This document shows positions 20,553 through 31,935 of a DNA stretch of 64,000 bases, piece after piece. A model generated the notes under the pieces. The model saw nothing but the letters and a program-made list of their open reading frames with translations. It was not told the DNA's origin and searched no databases. The first letter of the stretch is position 1. Each line of letters begins with the position of its first letter. The stretch comes from Rhabditoides inermis (taxonomy: Eukaryota > Nematoda > Chromadorea > Rhabditida > Rhabditidae). A program made the translations under genes and the position numbers. The DNA lies in the NCBI GenBank assembly GCA_963966185.1, contig CAWZYM010000247.1:101001-165000 (forward strand). The letters are read 5' to 3'.

Positions 20553-23500
20553 ATGCCGTCATATTTCGACTTTATAAATTCATGCTGGTCGTTATCTTCC
20601 TTGGGAGTGTCGGAAGCGACGGAGGTAGGACAAGATCGACCACTTGACGCGCCCACACTTCGCATATGCGGGCAATCTGTTTCCGGTTAGTATCTTACCG
20701 ATATCGTTGTTGTTTCGATATTTAAATCAACAAAACTGTACAGGTGCTTTTCTCTCACGCCTGAACAGCTGTTCTTCAACGAAGAACGTGATCAGCACCC
20801 TCAGGGAGCTTCGCGGCGTGTACGCATTCGTCTACTATCGAGTGAGTGTCCGCGTTCGAGATCGGATGTCTGATGTCTTTGAATGAAGTTCAAGTTTTCT
20901 GTTTCGTGTAATCTGGTTCTTAAGCTTACACAACTTTATTTCTTTTAAACCTGGGGATGCATTTTGTGGCGCCACGCCACAAGTTTGAGAAGTGTTCAGG
21001 TGCTTTCTGGAATATGTGTGAATTACTTATAAAGTCACTTGTATTTGATGTTCTAGCCGGATCTGTGTCGCGTGTTTTTGGGGAGGGACGCGTTTGGCAG
21101 GGCGAGTCTGGTGTGGGCCCGCCACGGGGAGCAGCTACTCATCGCCCACTCCACTTCACCCCACACATCGGTGTGACATTTTCATATATTTTTAAACGTT
21201 CTATACAACAGTTGTTTGAGGCAAATTGTTTATTGGACGTGAGAATCGTTGTGAAAGGCTCGTTGATCGTGGTATGTACAGTCAATGTACGGTCTGCTTA
21301 TGCCCTCTGGTTGTTGGTGAGAGAGGGAGCGGCACCGGCGGGCATAGGCTTGGCCTCCTCTCCCTTGCCTCCCTTGTTGCTGCCCCAGCCGTAGAATCCG
21401 TACGCCGGAGCCGCCGCGTAGCCGTACGCTCCTCCGTAGTACGGAGACGCATAGCCGGCGTATCCAGTGTAACCAGCCAAACCGTAGCCATACGAAGGGT
21501 AGCCAGCATAGCCATAGCCATAGTACTGCGCATCGACAGAGAAGGCAAGGACGCACACCAGAGCGGCAAGGAGAGCACTGTAATGAGGAGGGTGAGAAGG
21601 GGAGAGAGGGGGAGAGAGAAAGAGAGAGAGAAAGAGAGACAGAGAGAAAGAGAGAAAAAGAGACGAAGGGGGACTCACATCTTGGCAGACATGTCTAGCT
21701 GTAGTTGATCAACGAGAGTTGAGTGCTGTTTCAGAGAACTCGGCAGTTTATATACTATTTTAGTGTTTGCTGTTGCGAGTTTGCCATTGGTTGGAGGGCT
21801 GGTTTTTGAACCGAGCCCGCGCGGACCGCGGTGTGAAAAGAGAGCAGTGAGGTAGTGACAACGCGCTTGTTTACCCAGTTAGAGCGCGGAGAATTGGTGT
21901 GTATGCTACTCCTTACACCGAACATTCTCCACAAACACGCTAGCGGGAAGTATTTGTGAAAGTGAATAACTCGTGACGTTTTGTTTGAGTTTGCTTCTTT
22001 TTTAAACAGCAAACATTAGAACAACGTTAGTCATGGTATATGCAATCACCAAGATAACTTTAAAAATGAGCACTTGTTCATATTTAATGAAAGTGTACAA
22101 CGTATGGTATACAATATATTTTAAAGGGAGTGTACACTCTGAATTGTAGATAAAAAAATGAGTCTTTGTTTTTTTGATGAAAAATGAGTCAAGTGGAGGA
22201 AAAATGAGTCTTTTTTTTTACAATGATAAATAATCTCTATAGTTCTGAACAGTAGATATGAAAATAGTTTATTTTTTAGTGAAAATGTGTTCGTGGATTC
22301 AAACATACAGTATAGTGAACCGAACTAATTTCATTTTCCACATCGGCGTATGTCTCATACTCGCTTCTCACGTGAACCTTGTCCGGACCGTGTTGGTTGC
22401 AGTGTTCGTGGCGGGACCACCCGCACGCCATGATCAGCTGCGTGCGCGTCGGCGGCGGCGGCAGGGAGGGCGAGGCAGAGGGAGTGTTCGACGACGCCGA
22501 CCTCACCACCTTTCTCGGTCAGTACATCGCGCCATACACCTCACTTTCCTATCACCGCTATTCACACGCAGTGGGTTTTCCTATTGCATGTCGTGAATCA
22601 GTTGGCCAACTAGATAGAATGATCTAGTGCTAATCCAGCATTCGATGAGATTAACAGATGTTTTTCGTAGCTTTTTCTGATTAAGCCTTGCTATTGTGAC
22701 TCGTGAAGATGTTGAAATGCGGTGTATCCGCATGTTTTTGATTGCCCTGCAGACTCGTACCCGGACTCATCCGATGCCGAGTGGCGCGCTCTCTTCTCCT
22801 CTCTCACCGTCTCCGTCGACAACAGCAAGGCCGCACTGTTCCAGGTGCGTCAAGTACACCTGTAGCTGCGCGATTCCATCCGCTTGGTTCCGGTGGTTCT
22901 AGTTGCATGTAGGGCATCTTGACAACGCCGCGAGGTTATGCGTCCACTAATTTGCCGTTAAGGTGTCGTGTGCGACGGGCGGCGACGCGAGTGCAGAGTC
23001 GGCCGAGCTGTGGCGGCGAGTGACGGCGGCAGTGGGAGAGGGACTGAGAGAGGAGGAGGGGGAGGATGGTGAGTGAGGATGTGGTGTGTAGTCGTGGAGG
23101 CCAAGGAAGGTAAGAAACGGAGTGAGTCAGAATGTCTATGCAGATGCAGTGAGGAGTAGGATCTAGAAACTAGAATATTTGATGCGACACACATGTTGGG
23201 CATGTCTACTTTTGGTTCATCTGGCTTTTGTGTTAGGCGTTAGTCCGAGTGGAAGCTATTTCGTGCAATATCTTCAGTGATTGAAAAGAAAGCGAGATGC
23301 TGTATAAAATCTAAAGAGTTTTTAGATTGTTTTTAGTATATACGTATATGTGGCAATATAGTATACACGACTATGTGGCTAATCGCTTTTCTATACGAGT
23401 ACTATGCAGCCGCCTCGGTGGTGTGCTTCTCGGGCGGCGTGGACAGTGTGTTGGTGGCGCACTGCCTGCATCGCGCCCTGCCACACGACAGGGGCATAGA

Positions 23501-26500
23501 CCTGGTCAACGTCGCGTTCGGAGTCGACGAGAAGGTGGGCGCGTCAGAGGGGGATGTGTAGGATTGATAGAAATGACAATGATTGTGTCAACGTTCACTG
23601 TGAATCGGAGGAAATTGAGTCTTCAAATCGTGTGAAATGAGTCTTATAAGTAAGAGAGAGAAAAGGAGGGGAAGGAGAAGAGGATTATTGTTTGAGGCGT
23701 GCTCGCAGGCGCCGGACCGCAAGCGCGCCACGGATGCGCTGCGACATCTCAAACAGGTGGGTAAACGCAATTGATTGATGAATGTGATTTATTGATGTAC
23801 GAGCCGTGCAACTGTTTGTTGAATGTGCATCTTCCCTCCTCCTCAGATGTGCGGGTCTCGGGCGTGGCGTCTTGTGCTGGTGGATGTGGATGCGCGCGAG
23901 CTGGCCGAGTGCAGGCAGACAATCGCCGCCGCCGCAGCTCCCGCCAACACGGTGTGTTGAAGATCAGACAACGGCACTGATATGCGTTAGCATTTATACG
24001 GTTGTTGGTACAGTAATAGCACGTGATGTGATACAACCAAATTATCAGGATGTAAAGTGAATGGTCTGCGAGATTCATTCCAGGATACAGCTGTGGTTAT
24101 TGAAACTGTGGTTATAGACAGAGCGACTTGTTTTCTTCTGAATGTAGTGCATGTCAGGTTCTAGACGACTCGCTGTCGTGTGTGTTGTGGTTTGCGGTGC
24201 GCGGCGAGGGACGATGCGCGGACGGGGGACAGAGGGTGAGGTGAGGTGAGAGAGCAGGGGGGGGGGGGATGGGGACGGAGGACAACAGGATGGAGGGGAC
24301 AGCGGACAAGAGATATAGTAGGGTAGATTGACTTTTTAGACCTGCTTATGAGTGTTTTTTCTCTCTCTCTCATGTGCAATGTTGAGTCGTTCATATCGTA
24401 ATGTGTGTGTTTATAGGTGTGCTGCGGGTTCTCGCTGGATGGGCAGCGGTGCGGACGAGCTGTTCGCGGGCTACGCGCGCCACCGCACCGCCTACGAGAG
24501 ACACGGAGTGCACAGTGTGGCGGGAGTGAGTGCGCGAGTCGTCGCAATGCTTGTTTGTTGTTCATCGGTCTGCGGTCTGCGGTCTCATACAATGTTAGCA
24601 GAATAGATACTTTGGTAGCACGTACAATCCTGCAATTCTATTGTTTCTAATACACATGGCTATCACGATTCTGTAAATTTGCGGTCAGTCTGTTCAAAAC
24701 ACTTGAAGCGTTTTTTGAAACATTGTTGACTACAAACTACTTCCAAACACTGTAATGTTTTGCTATTCTTTGTTCTTTCGAAACACTTCGGAATTGGTTT
24801 CGAATGAGTGATAGACATTTATCTCGCAACGAAATAGACTAACATTGATCTGCGACGCAATTTCATAGTCAGACAATGAAATGTCATGTTGTTGTTAAAA
24901 TATAATAGAAATAGTGTTTTTCAAACTACCTCGAATTCTCTTCAACTCTTCAAACTACGCCCGAATGCCTCGCGAAACGCCTCACTCCTTTCGATTACTT
25001 TATCAAACTACGATCAAATCAAATCAAATCAAATGTTTATTCGGAATCGCAAATATGATTATGACACGTACAAAACGAAATCACTCAAACTACGATATCA
25101 TTGAAATGAGTTGAGACTAGAAGCTTGTTGATTAGTTGTTCTCAGGAGTGCTCATCTGAGCTGCGTCGTCTGGGCGTGCGCAACGGTGGCCGAGACGCGC
25201 GGGTCGCCGCATCGCTCGGAAACACATTGAGGTGGGTGAGTCCATGCGATGTGCGCTGATGGGCTGTGTGTACACTCGACGAGAAAGGGTTGGAGTGGCA
25301 GTGTGAGTTTCACAGGGCTCCACTGCTGGACGACGGTGTGGTTGAATGGGCGAACGGACTGCCGATCGGCGCCAAGTGTGACCTGTCGCGGCCGAGAGGA
25401 AACGGAGAGAAACTCATCATCAGGTATGTAGCTGGCAGTTTTTGAGAAGGGGTGTTGTGGCTTGTGGCAGCAAACTGATGTGAGCGTTGAGCGACTTGCG
25501 GCTTCTATTACTTAACTGGACTTCTCAACTTCTCATGCGAGCCTAGTAATCATCAGCGATCAGAGATGTTTTGAATATGTGTAGAATGTAGATTTGCACG
25601 ATGTGCGAAATGTTGCGCTAGGCGTCGATGATTCGCGCTTTGTTCAAACGATCGGAAAGTGAAAATAAAAACTCAATGAGAATCGTGTTTTGTGAAAAGC
25701 TAAACAAGTCATCGTGATTTTCGAACTTTCTACAAGAATAATTCAACACATCTAACTTTTTAGTGGATGTTTCCGCATTGTGAATTTGTTTGTGAAAGAA
25801 CATGGTTGTTTTGCTCGTATTCTTACTTTGCTGTACACATGTCAGATCAGAGTACACCTACGAACATTAGTTTATTGCTGAAACACGTGATGGAAGATAG
25901 AAATATTACTCTCAACTAGCAAAAAAAGTAACTAGGCTAGGATATGGCACAGCTTACAATCGATGATTTTTTTCATAATAAAACACGTAATCCCAGACAT
26001 CTCCGTGCGTTGTATTATTTTTTTAAAAATTCATGGTTTCATTTCTCTAAAGTCTTATGTACATTTCCGTTTTTTTTTGTTTGTGTGATCTTCCTTCATC
26101 GAAAGTTTTGGTCGCTTCTTTCCTTTTTCTGCGATCCAGCTTACTTCCAGGCGTTTTTGACGTTATCGAAATAAGTGTTAGCCACGTCCAATCCTGAAAT
26201 GTGCATAATGTCATGATTGATTTGAACGTCGAGGCTAATGCATTGAACAGAAATAAAGACATTTTTTTTCTGCGCGGGACTGGACAACCCGTTCAAATGA
26301 TCTCGCAGCTCGCACTTTCCCAATTGTAACGATAAGTGCGCCCGCTACGAATCAGTTTTGTATTTTGTCTACCGTCGCGCTTTCCAGTGATAGCGCGTTT
26401 CGTCGTGTTCGAAAAAGAAGGCTCTTTTTCACCGATTGCCACTCGGTATGTGGTTCTCTATGAAAACATGAATATCTTCATTTGTCTGATCAAACGCATA

Positions 26501-29201
26501 AATTGTCACCATTTCCATCTATAATCGTTGTGTTCGAATCCGCTTGGTCTCTGGTATGCTTTAATCTATATATGAAGTACAAAGAGAAGAATACGTGTTC
26601 ATAAGCGTACACCTAAAATAATGCAAAGCAGAAATGTAGAAGGTGTTTTTGAAGCTCACAAATCCGTATACGTGGTTGATAGCAGAAGTATCCATTCCCA
26701 TAACCAGTCCTTTCACGTTAGAGAAGAAGTTTTTGTAGATGAGTAGACATATCATCAGCAGGTTCACTACGAATTCGTTGATCAGAAAAGGGTATGCCAG
26801 TAGGGTGGAGCGGATGTTTTGACTTGTTGTGTACCTAAGTTCGGTATGTGTTTTTGTTCAATTTCACGTCCTACCTGTCTGACAAGGTGGAACTGTTCTC
26901 GTGTCGTTTTGAGTAGTGAATCGTACATATTTTATACAGATAATATATTCCCTGAAAATAGTTTTTCCTCGATTCCTTTCACTTGATTCTTACGATGATC
27001 GAAACAAAGCTAACGATGAAAAATTCCAAGCCGTAAATAATGTTATACAATTTTCCTTAAATATGCTACTATAAAAAAACAAATAAACTGTGTTGTACCT
27101 GGCATAGATTTTATACCGACTTCGAACAATGCGACAATGCATAACTGAAAAAAAATATTTCAAGGAATGTCATTTGTTCAGAATAAGTTTTTTTTTAAAC
27201 TCACGCTGTAAGCAGTAACTGAGATCCCTGCAAGCGACCAGTGAGCATGTTCATAGATCTGAAATCTACAGTGTAAACAGTATAATGTAATGCAGGATTG
27301 TACGTTGCTCATGTAATGAGCCACGAAGCGTTCCACTATGAGCGGCACTATCAAAACGTTGTTAAAGTGATTAGAAATACGCTCGATGAATCCGAATCGC
27401 TTCTGAAATGTGCATGTTTGTTGAGCGACTTCTACTACAACGAACTAGGTTATCAGTAATGCTCTCAGGATTGTATAGCCGTGATGATATTAATACAACT
27501 TTATACGCATCAGTTATCATGAAACTAGTTGCGTAAAATGCAATTATGCTTCTGGAATAGTTGTTTCGTTAATTGTTCCGTATAGTTCTTTCACCTGAAG
27601 TGTGGATGATAGGTTTTGTTTCGAACGAGCGCATGTATAAGGTACATCTGCATTTGAGAATCACAGATAACAATGAATAACTCCAGTGAAAATAATGCTA
27701 TTCTGTACGGCTCTAATTCTAAAGACGTGGTATTGCTGAAAATGTTTTATGTTTGATATTATTTTTTAACAGAAAAACTCACTTCATCTGTATAGTATAG
27801 TGGTCTTCTTGAGGTGATAAAATCAGGTATGAGTTTACCGGCGGAATGTATTAACACAAGAAATTACTAAATTGAAAAACAAAATTAAAAAGAAATTACT
27901 GAACAACTTTGTACAATACACTGGCGAACAAAATATCTGCGATCTGCGATATAAAAAAGTTTGTCGTGAATATATATATATATTAATAAATGATAATATG
28001 AACTATCGGGTAGTTTCCCTCCGCCGCTCCTCACTCTCCACCAAGGCTGAGGGCGTGTGCCACAAACGTACCAGATCTCTTTCTCTCTCTCGCCTTCCCC
28101 ACTTCTCCATTAAATTGATTGCTTCGGTTTTTTTTAATGTGATTGTGATTTGTGTGACGCAGATTTTTCTGTAATAATTTCATTCATTCATAGTAACAAT
28201 TGTTTTCTTTTTCGAATTTCATCAGCACTCTGTAACTCTCATTCGTTCGTTTTACTTTGCTCCAGAACGTCAAAAAACTGTGGTTTCTGGGTAAGGTACA
28301 TACTTCTTCTAAAGTACGATTGATCAAAAATATACGTCGAATTTCATACTATTCGATCAATATATCAATAACACACAATAGATGAATCACAATGGAACGA
28401 AAGTGAATCAAATGGTTTCAACTACTATTTTTTTTTCAAATGCGCGAAAAAAACATTATGTCGGAAAACTTATAGTAAGCGCGAAAGCGCGTTAACGCCT
28501 TAGTTGCATTGTTTGGTTCTGTTCATCACAAAACAAATATCAGCGTCAAATAGTAAGAAAACTGGAAAATTATTTTTCACAGGGAGGCACTGCGTTCGAT
28601 CGGCGCCCCGCACTCGGCCCCGAAACAGGCGATGCAGTTCGGATCGCGCATGGCCAAGCTAGACAATGCTGGCAAGGAGGTGAAGGTGAGACAGATGCTA
28701 TGCAACAGAAAACGAGAGTTTGAAAAAAATACGACACAACAACAACGCGCCCGCGCACTGAGTCGTGATGCTTTGTAGCTATGACAGTATTTTGTCGTTT
28801 CCAGATGATATGGAAAATAAAACGTGCACTTCACAAGTAATAACCGCGGTGTTAAGAGGTGAATCATAAGAAAGTTATTTCGTTATACGTTATACGATGT
28901 TTTCCGAAGTGTCTGTCGACAAACACCGTTTTCGAAATATATTTCGACAAACAACGGCAGCGATGTGCGCTGTATAGCTTATGAATAATAAGATTTTGTA
29001 GTGTTTAACACGGGATACGGCATTAGGTAGTGTATTGTAGAGTCATATGGTGCTTTAGTCATTCCATGCACTTTATGTATGTATGTGGTCTTCAAGATGT
29101 TCACTAACCTATCTTAAAAACAGAATAGATTATTCATGCGATTCTGTAAATGTTTTCAGGGAAGCGACATTTCTTCGCGACTCGAAGCTCTTCGCTCCTG
29201 A
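20553..29201 (+). CDS. ASNSD1: ASNSD1-like protein with asparagine-synthetase domain, 15 exons
   Basis: Exons: 20553-20685, 20744-20841, 21057-21170, 22403-22517, 22753-22844, 22963-23068, 23410-23534, 23709-23756, 23847-23951, 24158-24240, 24417-24525, 25146-25231, 25316-25423, 28583-28685, 29160-29201. They total 1467 nt and encode 488 residues, all in phase. Alignable to human ASNSD1 from memory: FLGRDAFGRASLVW, the PP-loop CFSGGVDSVLVAH, LVNVAFGVDEK, VLDDSLSCVLWF, GSGADELFAGYARHR, PKQAMQFGSRMAKL. The ATP-pyrophosphatase motif SGGVDS is intact. The first exon is tentative: it starts MPSYF and lacks the N-terminal Cys of a class II glutaminase, so either that half is lost or exons are missed upstream. 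Two antisense genes lie in introns (21171-22402 and 25424-28582). Confidence 0.88.
21298..21692 (-). CDS. Secreted Gly/Tyr-rich peptide
   Basis: Exon 1 (21692-21679) encodes MSAK and two bases. Exon 2 (21577-21298) carries the rest, for 97 residues in all. The N-terminus is a clear signal peptide, MSAKIALLAALVCVLAFSVDA. It is followed by about 45 residues of repeated GYG, GYA and GYP units (for example QYYGYGYAGYPSYGYG) and an Ala/Pro/Asn tail. Gly/Tyr-rich secreted peptides of nematodes include nlp/caenacin-type antimicrobial peptides and cuticle or eggshell components; I cannot tell which this is. A TATA box lies about 55 bp upstream of the ATG, and a minus-strand AATAAA (forward 21229-21234) lies downstream. 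The gene is wholly inside an ASNSD1-like intron on the other strand. Its own intron is a GA/CT-rich repeat. Confidence 0.87.
21747..21754 (-). promoter_or_regulatory. TATA box of the Gly/Tyr-rich peptide gene
   Basis: TATATAAA on the minus strand, about 55 bp upstream of the start codon. Confidence 0.7.
26490..27787 (-). CDS. sre-type 7TM receptor nested in the ASNSD1-like gene
   Basis: Exons 27787-27783, 27735-27595, 27551-27446, 27402-27304, 27258-27205, 27144-27099, 27055-26994, 26951-26875, 26834-26660 and 26612-26490 give 295 residues with every phase consistent. Family features: PLIVERFVAHYMSNIYE in TM3 (the ER...YE pattern of the sra/srab/sre superfamily) and LSDRYTTSQNIR before TM6, close to the sre-type LSxRYQxxENxR. 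The start ATG is only five bases before the first donor and directly follows ATACAG, a possible trans-splice acceptor. The gene fills the middle of intron 25424-28582 of the ASNSD1-like gene, antisense to it. The ligand is unknown. Confidence 0.85.
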
Positions 29202-30126
29202 ATGCAAGAGAAAGGAGTGAGGATATAGATTGGAGAGATGGCATTGTTTGTTGTTGACTGTTTGTGTCAGTAAATGTGCCTTTTTGTCATTTTCAAATCG
29301 ATGTTATCAAATATCTTCATAATCTTCTCAAAAACATAATTCTGTCAAAACACACATTCAAATGATAGGAAACATACAAATGAAACAAAGAGGAGCTTAC
29401 CATTCTAAACCTGAATATTTCTAAATACAATGTGTAGAAAACGAGAAAACGAACTTCGTTTGTAGAAAACAAAACGCGACATTTGCATTTCATAAAGAGA
29501 ATTACCGAATCGACGCGTTAGTTTTTTCTTACCTTCTAAGTGGTTTGTTTCTTCATTCTCAAGAAATTAAACATTTGCGAATCGTTTTCACATTTCATGA
29601 CATTTCATTATGTAATTCTGTCTTATCAGTTTTTTGACAACGCAGTGTTTTTACGTCACATGTAAGTAGCATATGAAAAAAAGTTGCTTTCGTTGTTGAA
29701 CTTCAATTTTTTCGGTGTTTTTTCATAGTCTCTTAAACTTTCGAGAACAGTGGTTTCAATGTAGTCTATGTTGTTGTAATTGTAGATCATGTTCCAAAAT
29801 TTTGAAAGTCAGTAAGTCATCTTTGTATGCCTCATGTGTTCTCTGGAATCGTATTATTCGTATAGACTATAGACTGTATGTGTGTGTGCAACTCACGCTA
29901 TTATGAATTACGTTGGATGACAGCCGCCTCGCTGTTTCCATTGTGGTAATGCGCCAACTTGTACATACACGCTCTGTTCCTCTCTCGATACAGCTGACCG
30001 GTCTGCGCATTAGCCAATGAAGAGAGGGGGAGAGAGATGTGAGGACATACGACGCCTAATCGAGGCTAGCCTAACCGGTGGCGGCAGGATAAAAGGACTT
30101 TTTCTCGTCATTCCTGCGATCCGCCA
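29202..30126. other. Intergenic upstream of collagen A
   Basis: AT-rich, with no gene recognised. The last 40 bp hold a TATA-like GATAAAAGG at 30088-30096, about 30 bp upstream of the collagen start codon. Confidence 0.5.
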
Positions 30127-30339
30127 ATGGACGTGGACATTCGTGTGAAGGCGTACCGCTTGGTGGCCTACTCGGCTGTCACCTTCTCGGTAGTCGCCGT
30201 ACTCTCCGTCTGTGTCTCTCTTCCCATGGTATATCGCTATGTGCAGAGCGTGAAGACAAGTATTGGAGGAGACATTGGCTACTGTCGGGTGAGTACTTCT
30301 TATAGCCCTTTCTTCAGTCTATGAACAGATGCGGAGATA

Positions 30340-30383
<44 letters not shown>

Positions 30384-30614
30384 TTTGTCTCTCCCCCTCC
30401 TCTCTCTCAAATAGAACACAGGTGGTCTTTTTCTGAGAGAGAGAGAGAACTGGTGTTCTATTCTGATGTGCTTATTGTTACTGAATGATACAACTGTTAA
30501 GTGTTGCTCTCTTGCAGACGACAGCGTTTGACATCTGGACGACTATTCAGGAGACGAGGAATGGGACGGGCGGAGCGAGGCTGGCCAGAGCTATCATCAG
30601 GAGGACGGTACGTC

Positions 30615-30658
<44 letters not shown>

Positions 30659-31935
30659 CGCTCGCTCGCTCGCTTCACTCTACCTTCTTCTTCCAGGTGA
30701 AGCGTCAGAAGCCGGGCTACGCGACGGTGTCCGTGGAGAGCAGCACAGCCGCGTCGTGGTCGACGGAGGCGGAGGCGTCCACTGGGTACGCGTCGGCGAC
30801 GGCGACGGACACCGCAGAGGACAGCGACGAGTACTCGACCACTGGTGAGTGGGCGCTCGGGCGGAAACAAGTCGCGGCGATGCGTTCATCTAGGGGTGAA
30901 GCACTGAAACTAGGTAAAGGAGCCCTGTTGATTGCAGAGTCGACGGCGTCTTCCACCGAGTGGTCGTCGAGCGCGTCTGCCGAGTCCTCTTCCACAGCTC
31001 GTCCGAAGGGCAGCGCGAGCGACGAGAGCAGAGAGCCGCCGCCCAGCCAGGGTCAGCATCCACTCACTCATCTCCACACTGTATCCGCTACCGTCTCAGA
31101 ATGAACGCTACCGTCTCAGAATGATGGTGTGTTTCAGGCACGTGTTCGAACTGTTGTCTGCCAGGACCCAAGGGACCGCCAGGTACGCCCGGAAAACCGG
31201 GAAGGCCGGGTAAGTATATTAAACCTGACACATTTGCATTTCTTCTGTGCAACCTGAATACCTGAGTGTTGAGGCGTGCCCGGGACGCCGGGATTCCCCG
31301 GATCCCCAGGCCGCCCTCCGAACCAGCCGTGTGACCCGATCACCGCCCCGCCGTGCCCGCCCTGTAGTCCCGGACCCAAGGGACCCCTCGGACCGCCCGG
31401 CGCGCCCGGACTGCCTGGGTGAGTGGGTGCAAGGAGTGAGCGCCGAGTCACAAACTATAGATATAGAGAGATAACACACATGGGAAAGATGAAATGTTGA
31501 ATTGTGTGAAAAGCAAGAGCGGGTTTTTTCAGATACGACGGTAACCCGGGCAAGCCGGGACAGGACGGCTACCCCGGAGAACCTGGAGAGAAGGGCGAGC
31601 CAGGGGAGCCTGGAGAGCCCGGCGAGCCCGGATACCAGGGAGAGGACGGCCTGGACGCGCCCCACCTCGAGCCCATCGAAGGAGACCCCGGCCCGCCCGG
31701 CAAGCCCGGACCACCCGGGCCAATGGGTCCGCAGGGCAAGCGGGGTGAGGTGGGACAGGAGGGGGCGCCCGGTTCGAAGGGTCCGCCAGGTGTGGACGGT
31801 GGGAATGGGGAGGACGGACCGCCTGGTCGACCAGGACCGCAAGGACCGCCGGGACTGAGAGGAGAGGGGGGCGTGTGCCCCAAGTACTGCGCACTCGACG
31901 GTGGAGTGTTCTTCGAGGATGGCACCAGACGATAA
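30127..31935 (+). CDS. Cuticle collagen A, with Ser/Thr/Glu-rich insert
   Basis: Exons 30127-30288, 30518-30607, 30697-30844, 30938-31051, 31138-31209, 31274-31418 and 31533-31935 give 377 residues. The N-terminus has the usual cytoplasmic piece and signal anchor ([20 protein letters not shown]). RLARAIIRR matches the RXXR-type site where a subtilisin-like protease would cleave. Next come about 87 residues rich in Ser, Thr, Glu and Ala, encoded by exons 3 and 4. Then come CSNCC, Gly-X-Y blocks broken by [12 protein letters not shown], and a long Gly-X-Y block ending in [19 protein letters not shown]. Cuticle collagens form secreted trimers in the exoskeleton. This one differs from the other three in the window by seven exons instead of two and by the insert. 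Confidence 0.92.
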
